Shown piece after piece: positions 18,538 to 27,040 of a stretch of 64,000 nt of DNA. A program made the position numbers and the translations under genes. The notes under the pieces are model-generated. The model was not told where the DNA came from. It ran no database searches and saw only the letters and a program-made list of their open reading frames with translations. Where the stretch lies: the NCBI RefSeq assembly GCF_024211275.1, contig NZ_JAMLDX010000008.1:62001-126000 (forward strand), written 5' to 3'. Positions within the stretch are counted from its first letter, which is position 1; every line of letters starts with the position of its first letter. The DNA comes from Sphingomonas tagetis. GTDB lineage: Bacteria > Pseudomonadota > Alphaproteobacteria > Sphingomonadales > Sphingomonadaceae.

Positions 18538-19721
18538 GGCAGGACCTCCTGCGGCGCGAGCGGCCGAGCGGTGCGGTGGCGAAGGAAGGCGAAACCGGCG
18601 GCGGCGAACAGCAGCGGCAGCCACAGCAGGAACACCGATTGCAGCGGCACCAGCTTGGTCAGCAGCCCGCCGCCCAGAGCGCCCGCCGAGGAGCCAGTCA
18701 TCGATGCGAGATTGTAGAGTCCGGCCGCCTTGCTCTTGCCGCCCGGAATGCTCGCCAGCATGCGCACATTGATCAGGTGGACGACCGCCGAAGCCGCGCT
18801 GAGCAGCACCGCGCCCGCGGCGAGCCCTGCCAGCCCATGCGCGAGGCCGACCAGCAACAGTGCGGCACCGGCGAGGCTCAACGCCACGGCGTAGGCCGCG
18901 CCGCGTCCCAGCCGTGCGACCAACGTGCCGCTCAGGAACAGGAAGGCGACCGCACTGAAGCCCTGAACCAGCAGCACGGTGATCCCGTCCTCCTTGGTCA
19001 GCGGCGGGAGCGCGGCGGCCAGCAACAGGACGAAGGTCGAAAACAGCGCCCCGGTGGCCGAGCTCAGAAACTCGACGAAGCAGCTCTCGGCGATGGCGCG
19101 GTCGCCGAGCAGCGCGCCGATCTCCGTTAGAAAGCTCGCGCTTTCCGCCGCAGCCGGATCGCGCGCGGGCAGGAAGGACAGGCTGAACAGCGCCATGACG
19201 CCGAACAGCGCCGCGACGATCCAGAAGGCCGGCGTCACCCCGGCATGGACGATCAGTAGCCCCGCCGCTGCGGGTCCAAGGATCGCCATGCCCGCCTGTT
19301 GCGACCCGCGATACCAGCCGCCGCGCGTCTCGCCATTGCCGCGCAGCCGCTCCAGGAACGAGCTGTTCATCGCGATGATGCGGAACGGAATGCAAAGCCC
19401 GATCAGCCAGCGCCCGCCGGCCAACGCGGCCCAGCCGGTCGCCAGCGGCATCGCCAGGTTGATCAGCATCGGGCCGAGACTGGCGGCGAAATAGATACCG
19501 CGCGCGCCATAGCGAGCGATGATGAAGCCCGCTGGCACCGTCACCAGCACCATGCCGATCGATTCCGCCGCACCGATCACGCCGACCTGCAACGGCGTTG
19601 CGCCCAGATCGATCGCAAACATCGTCGTGACGACCTTGCCAAGACCGATGGTGATGCCACTCACTACCGAAAGCAGCAGGAACTGCGTCATGAAGCGCCG
19701 GTCGCTGATCGCATGGGTCAT
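18534..19721 (-). CDS. MFS transporter within the organosulfur operon
   Basis: This is a 395-residue major facilitator with about 12 helices, opening RRFMTQFLLLSVVSGITIGL. GARGIYFAASLGP and RIIAMNSSFLERLRGNGETRGG occur in the N-terminal half and cytosolic loop. The start at 19721 overlaps the binding-protein stop (ATGA). Its placement between the substrate-binding protein and the permeases is unusual. Export of a desulfurised product or of sulfite is one possible role; the sequence alone does not give direction or substrate. Confidence 0.85.
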   Translation of the reverse strand: MTHAISDRRFMTQFLLLSVVSGITIGLGKVVTTMFAIDLGATPLQVGVIGAAESIGMVLVTVPAGFIIARYGARGIYFAASLGPMLINLAMPLATGWAALAGGRWLIGLCIPFRIIAMNSSFLERLRGNGETRGGWYRGSQQAGMAILGPAAAGLLIVHAGVTPAFWIVAALFGVMALFSLSFLPARDPAAAESASFLTEIGALLGDRAIAESCFVEFLSSATGALFSTFVLLLAAALPPLTKEDGITVLLVQGFSAVAFLFLSGTLVARLGRGAAYAVALSLAGAALLLVGLAHGLAGLAAGAVLLSAASAVVHLINVRMLASIPGGKSKAAGLYNLASMTGSSAGALGGGLLTKLVPLQSVFLLWLPLLFAAAGFAFLRHRTARPLAPQEVLP

Positions 19722-20815
19722 CGCGCAGCGGCCTCCGCCGTGGCGGACTGCCAATGCTGTTGCAGGTTCAGCCTTTTGAGGGCCTCGGTCGCGAACCGCC
19801 GGTCGAGCAGCTTGTCGACATCGACCTTGGTGCGGACCAGCTTCTGGTCGAACGTATAGGCCGCGGCGTCGCGATAATGCGCGACCATGAAGTCGTCATA
19901 AAGCGGCGAATAACGATCCTTCCACGCGACGCGCGGTTCGTTCAGCTCGGCCTCGACCACGCTGCGCGGGGATTCGGCGCGCGAGGTGATGTCGATCACC
20001 TCGTCACGGCGCGCGGGATCGGACGCCCAATGCTGTGCGCGGACATAGGCGTCGGCGACGAGCTGGGTCAGCTCGGGATGCCGGTCGACGAAATCGCCGC
20101 GCCCGAACAGCTCGGCGCGCATCTTCCACGATTGCGGCGCCTGCTTGGTCGACCAGATGATCCGCCCGACTTTCTTCTCGACCAGCAGATGCGCGTCGGA
20201 CAGCAGCACCACCGCATCGACATCGCCCGAAGCGAGCGCGGCGTGGCTCGCCGGGGGGTTGATGTTGAGGATGCGGAAATCGCTGAGCGTGAGCCCGTTC
20301 GCCTCGACCAGCTTGGCGAAGGGCAGCTCCCACGGCCGCCCGCGGTGGAGCGCGATGCGCTTGCCCTTGAGGTCCTTGATGCTGTTCGCGGCGACGCCGT
20401 TGCGCACGACGACATAGGCGTTCTGCCCGCGCCCGACCGGCACCACCAGCCGCAGGTCGACGCCGCCGGCAACCGCGATGATCGCGGGGAAGTCGCCATA
20501 GCTGGCGAAATCGATCCGCTTGCCCGCGAACCCCTCATTGATCACCGGGCCACCGACCGCGGTCGAGACCGGGAACCATATCAGCTTCACCCCGCGCTTG
20601 GCGAGCTCGGCCTCCAGCCAGCCCTGCTGCTGGATGATCGCGGTCTGCCCCTGATAGCGCTGCTTGCCCTCGTGCGGATAGGCGATGCTGGCGATGGTCA
20701 GCGTCGCCGGCAGCTGCCCGGCCGCGGGCTGCGCCGGACTGCGGAACTGGTACGCTAGCAACGCCCCGAGCACGAGCACCGCGCCGAGCGCGATGAAGAT
20801 GGTCTTGCGGCTCAT
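19718..20815 (-). CDS. ABC transporter substrate-binding protein, SsuA/NrtA type
   Basis: This 365-residue binding protein has an N-terminal hydrophobic segment (TIFIALGAVLVLGALLAYQF) that is a signal peptide or membrane anchor. The mature part shows IDFASYGDFPAIIAVAGGVD, RNGVAANSIKDLKGKRIALH, GDVDAVVLLSDAHLLVEK and VDRHPELTQLVADAYVRAQ, as in aliphatic sulfonate and nitrate binding proteins. Start at 20815 overlaps the stop of the DszB-like gene. Unlike the two DszB-like proteins of this operon, it carries an export signal and lacks the Cys-Pro-Val-Pro motif, so it is the genuine transporter subunit. Confidence 0.9.
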   Translation of the reverse strand: MSRKTIFIALGAVLVLGALLAYQFRSPAQPAAGQLPATLTIASIAYPHEGKQRYQGQTAIIQQQGWLEAELAKRGVKLIWFPVSTAVGGPVINEGFAGKRIDFASYGDFPAIIAVAGGVDLRLVVPVGRGQNAYVVVRNGVAANSIKDLKGKRIALHRGRPWELPFAKLVEANGLTLSDFRILNINPPASHAALASGDVDAVVLLSDAHLLVEKKVGRIIWSTKQAPQSWKMRAELFGRGDFVDRHPELTQLVADAYVRAQHWASDPARRDEVIDITSRAESPRSVVEAELNEPRVAWKDRYSPLYDDFMVAHYRDAAAYTFDQKLVRTKVDVDKLLDRRFATEALKRLNLQQHWQSATAEAAAR

Positions 20816-21852
20816 GCGGCGTCCAGCGCCTCGAGATAATCCAGCGTCTCGAACGGCCGCCGGTCGATCCAGGCGGCGACATCGACGCGCGCGGGCAGGA
20901 AGCCGCGTTCGAACAGGAAGTCGCTGAAATCCTGCAGCGCCTCGGCCGATGCGTCGTCGAGATCGGTCTTGAGCCGCTGGTGCAACGTGTCGCCGCCATA
21001 GGCTGCGCGCACGAACTGTTCGGGCGAACCAGTTTCGCGCGCGATATAGGCGAGCGTCTCGTCGGGACGTGCCTCGGCCCATTCGCCCGCCTCGACGACA
21101 TGCGCGAGCAGGCGGCGCGCGACCGCCGGGTAGCGCTCGAGCGTCGCCGCATCGACCGTCAGCGGGCGCGGCGCGCCGTTGTTGACGCGGATCCTGGGAT
21201 CGAGGTGGAAGCCGGTGTCGATGACGACATGCGCGCCGGCGAGCAGGGCATATTCATGCCCGAGCGAACCCTTGACGTGGATCGCATCGACCTCGCCGCG
21301 CACCAGCGCGTGGAACTCGGCGGCATAGAGCGGGCGACCACCCCAATTGCCGCGAGCAACCAGCTCGAAGCCGTCGGGATCGGTGGCGTCGACATCGACC
21401 CACTCGACTTCGTCCTCACCGACCCCGCCGAGCGACAGCCCGGCGAGCAGCGCGCGCAACGCGGTGGCGCGGAAGATGTCGATCTTCTGGCTCGCCCGGC
21501 GCGGCAGCGCGATCCGCTTGCCGCGCAGATCGGCGGGCGTGCGGATATCCGAGTCTGGCAACGTCAGGATCAGCTGGCTCTCGTCGACCCAGCTCAGACC
21601 GATGACACGCGTGTCCGACCCCGCCGCGCGCGCCCAGATCGCCGGCACGCTGCCGCCCTGACGGAAGCTGTGCGCGAGATGGTGGTCGTAATGACTCGCT
21701 CGGACGTCCGGGTCGGTCGTGTCCTGGATCGAGCGCACGGTGATGCCGAGCTCGGCCAGGTCGCGATCGATCACGCCCTGATTGATCGCGATGCCGAGCG
21801 GCGTCGGCACCGGGCAGCGGGTGTACCAGATCTCGTTGGGAAAAGCGGTCAT
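20812..21852 (-). CDS. DszB-like sulfinate desulfinase candidate (copy 2 of operon)
   Basis: This 346-residue protein has the substrate-binding-protein-like fold of DszB. It has no signal peptide, so it should be cytoplasmic. YTRCPVP places Cys13 where DszB has its catalytic Cys27 (in a CPVP context). In SHYDHHLAHSFRQGG, His54 and Arg64 have the ten-residue spacing of DszB His60 and Arg70, followed by the GG-x-x-P pattern. Family knowledge: DszB hydrolyses 2'-hydroxybiphenyl-2-sulfinate to hydroxybiphenyl and sulfite. The C-terminal half (GEVDAIHVKGSLGHEYALLA, NNGAPRPLTVDAATLERYPA) is closely shared with the other copy at 24241. Routine annotation would call it an ABC binding protein. AAGGAG precedes the ATG. 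The substrate is unknown. Confidence 0.8.
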   Translation of the reverse strand: MTAFPNEIWYTRCPVPTPLGIAINQGVIDRDLAELGITVRSIQDTTDPDVRASHYDHHLAHSFRQGGSVPAIWARAAGSDTRVIGLSWVDESQLILTLPDSDIRTPADLRGKRIALPRRASQKIDIFRATALRALLAGLSLGGVGEDEVEWVDVDATDPDGFELVARGNWGGRPLYAAEFHALVRGEVDAIHVKGSLGHEYALLAGAHVVIDTGFHLDPRIRVNNGAPRPLTVDAATLERYPAVARRLLAHVVEAGEWAEARPDETLAYIARETGSPEQFVRAAYGGDTLHQRLKTDLDDASAEALQDFSDFLFERGFLPARVDVAAWIDRRPFETLDYLEALDAA

Positions 21853-21864
21853 GCCTGATCTCCT

Positions 21865-24180
21865 TCAGAAGCGCGCGACGAGCGAGGCACCCCAGGTGCG
21901 CGGGTCGCCCCATTGGATGGTGTCGCCGGTGATGCCGTTGGCCGCGTTGAACTGCGGCAGCGCATGGTTGCGGTAAGTGGCGTCGAGCAGATTGTTGACG
22001 TAGACCGTGAAGGTGAAGCGGTCGTCGGGCGTGGTGTAGGCGATGCGCGCGCTCGCCAGCGTGTAGCCCGGCTGATTGAGCAGGTAGCGGTTCACCCGGT
22101 CCTGCGGCGTGATGTAGTAGAATTGGTGCGACTGGTAGCGCGCGTCGGCGCCGAGCTGAATCTTGCCTGCTTCGTCCAGATCGAACTCATAGGAGGCGCC
22201 CAGATTGAGCGTGACGTGCGGCGCCCGCACGAACTCGGCGCCGGCGAGATTAGCGCCGCCATTCACGACCTGAAGCGTGTCATACCTGGTATCGAGCAGT
22301 CCGAGCGCGGCGTTGAGCTGGAGCCCTTCGACCGGCCGCGCGGTCAGCTCGAACTCGGCGCCGTTGACATGCGCCTCGGCCGCGTTCTGGAGGTAGGACG
22401 TCGTCGTGCCGCCGACCGCGCCGGGGTTCGGCCCGACCACGTTGATCTGCACATTGTCGTACTGATAGTGGAAGGCCGTGGCATTGAAGGTCACCGCGCC
22501 GCCGAACCAGCTCGATTTGTAGCCGATCTCGAACGAATCCAGCTCTTCCGGCTCGACCACCTGCAACGCTGCGGTCAACTGCGCGGCGGTGTTGAACCCG
22601 CCCGATTTCACGCCATGCGCATATTTGAAATAAAGCAGGTGACCCGGCGCGATCTTCCACGAGGGCGTCACGTCATAGGTGAAATTGTCCCAGGTCCGCC
22701 GCAGCTGGCCCGAGAAGGTCCCCGCCCCGCCGATATTGCCGGTATAGCTGTCCCACCATTGCGCGTAGCCGCTCCACGTCGCCCCGGCCGCGGTCGCATT
22801 GGCGATACGGCGGAAGTCGAGCGTCTTGGTCTCGCGCGTGAAGCGTGCGCCGACAGTGAGGTTGAGCGTATCGGTGAGGTCGTAGCCGAGATTGGCGAAC
22901 GCGGCGCCGCTCTCGGCCTGATGGTCATAGCGCGTGCGGCTATAGGCGTTGGGCGCGGTGTCGCCGGGGCGGGCCGGCACGGCGCCGTCGGGCAGCGTCG
23001 CGGACGCCGCGTCGGAACGGATTTTCTCGTTGAAATAATAGGCGCCGAGGATCCACTTGAACGCGCCCGAGCCGTTTGAGGCGAGCCGCAACTCCTGGCT
23101 CCACTGCTTGCTGGCCGCATCGGTGTGGTTCCGCGCGATTTCCAGCGGGGTGTAGTCGCTGTCGCCGAACGATTCCGTCTCGTACCGCTCATAGCCGGTG
23201 ATCGAAGTCAGCGTCGCAGCGCCAAAGTCGAAATCGAGCTTGAGCGAGCCGCCATATTGGCTGGTGTCGCTGTTCTCGTCGGCATTGGTGTTGACCGCGT
23301 CGCGATCGACCGGCGGCGCATAGCCGTTGCGATAGACGCCGTCGGCGCGATAGCTGCCGACCGTCCAATACCCGCCGAACGTCTTGTACTTGCGGTAGTG
23401 CGCCCCGAGCAGCGCTTCGAAATTACCGCTGCGCGCAAGCAGCTGGCCGCGGATCACGCTGTCCTCGATCGCATTGTTCTTGTCGCCGCTGAACAAATTG
23501 GTGAAGCGGCCGTCACGATTCTCGATATGGCCGGAGATGCGCGCGGCGAGCGCGTCGGGCACCAGCGTGACGCCGACCCCGGCCTGGACGATCTTGTCGT
23601 CATAGCTGCCATAGTCGAGCTTGACGTAGTTCGAGTTGTCGCCAGGCGTGAAGCTCGGCTTTTTGGTCACGACCGCGATCGCGCCGCCGGTGGTGTTCTT
23701 GCCCCACAACGTGCCCTGCGGGCCGCGCAGCACCTCGACGCGTTCGAGATCGAACAGCGGCAGGCCGGTGGCGCTGGCGTTGCTGATATAGACTTCGTCG
23801 AGATAGAAGCCGACCGGGTTGGCAAGGTCGATCTGCTGCTGCCCGGCGCCGACGCCGCGGATCCACCAGCGCGGCCGGCCATGCTGCTGCGTCCCGGCGG
23901 AGGCGTTGGGCACCAGCGCCAGCACCTCATTGGCCGAGCGGCCGACACCCTGCAGCGTGAACACATCCTCGCCCAGCGCAGTGACGGCGCTCGGCACGTC
24001 CTGAATGTCCTGCTCGCGCTTGCCCGCGGTGACGACGATCTCGGTGCCCTCGGCGTCCGCCGGGTCGCTTTCGGCGACGGGCGGGTCAGCGTCCTCGGCA
24101 TAGGCCGGCAGCGCCGCGCCCAGTGCCGCGAGCGAGATGGCGATCGTCAATCCGGTCTTCTTGGTCTTCAAACGTGTCAT
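21865..24180 (-). CDS. TonB-dependent receptor of the organosulfur operon
   Basis: This is a complete 771-residue receptor. It has a Sec signal (GLTIAISLAALGAALPAYA), the TonB box-like TEIVVTAGKREQDIQDVPSA, a plug domain (LALVPNASAGTQQHGRPRWW, IRGVGAGQQQ, VEVLRGPQGTLWGKNTTGG) and a 22-strand barrel ending WGASLVARF with the terminal Phe expected for outer-membrane assembly. It lies between the two DszB-like genes, 60 bp and 12 bp from them. In the gap on its 5' side, 24200-24218 forms a 7-bp GC stem with a five-base loop. It probably carries the organosulfur substrate across the outer membrane (inference from position). Confidence 0.94.
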   Translation of the reverse strand: MTRLKTKKTGLTIAISLAALGAALPAYAEDADPPVAESDPADAEGTEIVVTAGKREQDIQDVPSAVTALGEDVFTLQGVGRSANEVLALVPNASAGTQQHGRPRWWIRGVGAGQQQIDLANPVGFYLDEVYISNASATGLPLFDLERVEVLRGPQGTLWGKNTTGGAIAVVTKKPSFTPGDNSNYVKLDYGSYDDKIVQAGVGVTLVPDALAARISGHIENRDGRFTNLFSGDKNNAIEDSVIRGQLLARSGNFEALLGAHYRKYKTFGGYWTVGSYRADGVYRNGYAPPVDRDAVNTNADENSDTSQYGGSLKLDFDFGAATLTSITGYERYETESFGDSDYTPLEIARNHTDAASKQWSQELRLASNGSGAFKWILGAYYFNEKIRSDAASATLPDGAVPARPGDTAPNAYSRTRYDHQAESGAAFANLGYDLTDTLNLTVGARFTRETKTLDFRRIANATAAGATWSGYAQWWDSYTGNIGGAGTFSGQLRRTWDNFTYDVTPSWKIAPGHLLYFKYAHGVKSGGFNTAAQLTAALQVVEPEELDSFEIGYKSSWFGGAVTFNATAFHYQYDNVQINVVGPNPGAVGGTTTSYLQNAAEAHVNGAEFELTARPVEGLQLNAALGLLDTRYDTLQVVNGGANLAGAEFVRAPHVTLNLGASYEFDLDEAGKIQLGADARYQSHQFYYITPQDRVNRYLLNQPGYTLASARIAYTTPDDRFTFTVYVNNLLDATYRNHALPQFNAANGITGDTIQWGDPRTWGASLVARF

Positions 24181-24199
24181 GTCGAAAAACGTCCCCCCG

Positions 24200-24218
24200 G
24201 CGCGGCGACGTGCCGCGC
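24200..24218. other. Intra-operon GC hairpin between first DszB-like gene and TonB receptor
   Basis: GCGCGGC-GACGT-GCCGCGC is a perfect 7-bp stem in the 60-bp gap between the two genes. It could slow transcription or protect one mRNA end and so set unequal levels of desulfinase and receptor. No U-tract follows. Chance occurrence at this GC content is possible. Confidence 0.4.
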
Positions 24219-24240
24219 GGTCATGTTCGTGTGGAAAAGA

Positions 24241-25284
24241 TCAGGCGGCCTGGCGCTCGCGCGCCTCGACCCCCGCCAGCGGGCGCGGATCGATCCAGCC
24301 GCGCGCATCGAAATCGGCCTCGAGGAAGCCGTGCTGGAACAGGAAGTCCTTGAATCGGCCAAATGCGCCGATCGCGTCGTCGCTCAGAAACGTTGCCAGC
24401 GCGCCATGCGCGTTCGCACCATAGGCTTCGCGCACCCAATCGGGCGTCGAGCCGGTCTCGCGCGCGATATAGGCGACCGTCTCGTCGGGATGCGCCGCCG
24501 CCCAGTCGCCCGCCGCGATCACGCGGGCGAGGAAACGCTCGACCAGATCGGGCCGCTGCTCGATCAGCGCGGCATCGACGGTCAGCGGACGCGGCGTGCC
24601 ATTGTTGGCGCGCACCCAGGCATCGGGATGATCGCCGAGCGAGGCGACGATATGCGCGCCGGTCAGCCGCGCGGTTTCGAGGCCGAGCGCGCCCTTGACG
24701 TAGATCGCATCGACCTCGCCGCGCACCAGCGCCAGCACTTCGGCGCGATAGCCGTGCCGCGTCCGCGCGCGGTTGCGCTCGCCGGTGGCGATGCCCTCGG
24801 TCCCGCTGCGTGCCGGGTCGGTGCTGACGGTATCGACTCGCTCGACATCGGCGAGCGACAAGCCTTCGAGTTCAAGCGCCGAGGCGAAGCCCTTGAGCGC
24901 GGTCGCACGATTGAAGTCGATCGAGATCGGGTTGACCGGCAAGCCGATGCGCCGCCCCTTCAGGTCGCGCGGGGTGCGGATGCCGAAGCCCGGCAGCGAC
25001 AGGATCGCCTGAAACTCGTCGGTCCAGGACAGGCCGATCACCTTGGTGTCCCGGCCTCGCGAGCGCGCCCAGATCGCCGGGATGCTGCCGCCCTGGCGGA
25101 ACGAGCTTGGGAGATTGTGGTCGAAGTGGCTCTCGCGGGCATTGAGGTCCGCGGTTTCCTGGATCGACTTGAGGCCGATCCCATCGACGGCGAACTCGTC
25201 GGCAAACCAGCCAAGCTGCACTGCGATGCCGAGGCCAGTCGGCACCGGGCAGCGCGTGTACCAGAGGTCGGTGATGTTGCTCAT
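24241..25284 (-). CDS. DszB-like sulfinate desulfinase candidate (copy 1, first structural gene)
   Basis: This 347-residue protein is the first full gene of the operon. It is a paralogue of the protein at 20812 and lacks a signal peptide. YTRCPVP gives Cys12; SHFDHNLPSSFRQGG gives His53 and Arg63, the same spacing as in the other copy and matching the DszB triad (Cys27, His60, Arg70) for the His-Arg distance. Other shared segments are SIPAIWARSRGRDTKVIGLS, GEVDAIYVKGALGLETARLT and NNGTPRPLTVDAALIEQRPD. AAGGAC lies about nine bases before the ATG at 25284. Two copies may handle different sulfinates, or one may act on the monooxygenase product and the other upstream; sequence does not decide. 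Confidence 0.8.
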   Translation of the reverse strand: MSNITDLWYTRCPVPTGLGIAVQLGWFADEFAVDGIGLKSIQETADLNARESHFDHNLPSSFRQGGSIPAIWARSRGRDTKVIGLSWTDEFQAILSLPGFGIRTPRDLKGRRIGLPVNPISIDFNRATALKGFASALELEGLSLADVERVDTVSTDPARSGTEGIATGERNRARTRHGYRAEVLALVRGEVDAIYVKGALGLETARLTGAHIVASLGDHPDAWVRANNGTPRPLTVDAALIEQRPDLVERFLARVIAAGDWAAAHPDETVAYIARETGSTPDWVREAYGANAHGALATFLSDDAIGAFGRFKDFLFQHGFLEADFDARGWIDPRPLAGVEARERQAA

Positions 25285-25779
25285 GAATATGTCCTTGTCG
25301 TGAGGACGAGCGACCGCCGCGGCCGAAGCGCTTGCCGCGCAACGGACCGGCACGCCGGAATGGCGCGCAGAGCGTCAGGCCGCGGACGTCAGCCCGCGAC
25401 GGTCGCCGTCAAATGATCGGATTCAGCGTTGCGTCAGCAGCGCGCCAGCAATGCCGGCGGTGGCGTGCGGGAGAGATGGATACATTGGCTCATCGTCGTT
25501 CCTTCCTGTTCGGAAACACGAGGCCGCCGGGCTCCATCGGCAACGCCGTGCGCTTTAGCAATTGGTGACGCGGCGCAATCTGCATTCCGTCAAAAACCGC
25601 GGGTCGAGATGTCGGCTGTGAGTCGCCGCACGGCGTGACCACCGCCGTGCTCAATACATATCGATTTGATGGGATTAAGGTCAATAGCTTTGGTTGGGGA
25701 CGGCAAATCCGACCTTTCCCGGCAACCGGAGGCGGCCATCCGGCGCGAACCACCGGCAGGCCCGGGGGATCGGCAAGGC
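25285..25779 (-). promoter_or_regulatory. Leader and promoter region of the organosulfur operon (495 bp)
   Basis: This gene-poor stretch separates the operon from the mreB-like gene. On the minus strand it shows a promoter-like pair TTGACC (25679-25684) and TATGTA (25655-25660) with an 18-bp spacer. Next comes an 8-bp inverted repeat GCACGGCG/CGCCGTGC (25628-25650) with a seven-base centre, then a short ORF with a strong ribosome site (25434-25493), and then small hairpins such as GACGG-CGA-CCGTC before the first desulfinase gene. The layout resembles a regulated leader. The promoter is a visual match only. Confidence 0.5.
25434..25493 (-). CDS. Short leader ORF ending in Cys (19 residues) before the organosulfur operon
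   Basis: MSQCIHLSRTPPPALLARC is preceded by AGGAAGGAAC, a better ribosome site than most genes here. It ends 149 bp before the first DszB-like gene. It holds two Cys residues, one as the last codon before the stop. Cys-containing leader peptides precede sulfur genes in other bacteria and can sense cysteine through ribosome stalling. A three-proline run is also a known stalling context. No similar ORF was seen before the other operons of this window. It is too short for homology and may be fortuitous. Confidence 0.45.
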   Translation of the reverse strand: MSQCIHLSRTPPPALLARC

Positions 25780-26832
<1,053 letters not shown>

Positions 26833-27040
26833 TCAAAAGGGCATCGTCAGCCGCAGGCAACAGCGCGCGGCGACAGGCGATGGGGTGGGCCGCCGCGCGT
26901 GGGCAAGTGGTTCGGAACGGTCAAGCGGTTAGCGGCTGGCCGAGCGGCACAAGCGTTCGGGCGATTCGCCGCCGCCGGCATTCGGCCTTAGCGGGCGATG
27001 CCCGATTCAGGCGATTGAGGCCCCTTCAGATCGTCCGCCT

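Noticed and set aside
17788-19395. Permease frame extended to 535 residues
   Set aside because: Residues before the ATG at 18537 overlap the MFS gene and show no membrane-protein pattern of their own; the ATGA overlap at 18537 marks the real start.
20812-25284. Calling the two CPVP proteins ordinary ABC substrate-binding proteins
   Set aside because: They lack signal peptides, share a Cys/His/Arg pattern like DszB, and the operon already has an exported binding protein. The alternative is kept open in the entries.
23125-25416. 763-residue plus-strand open frame across the TonB receptor and first DszB-like gene
   Set aside because: Antisense to two well-supported genes and without recognisable motifs.
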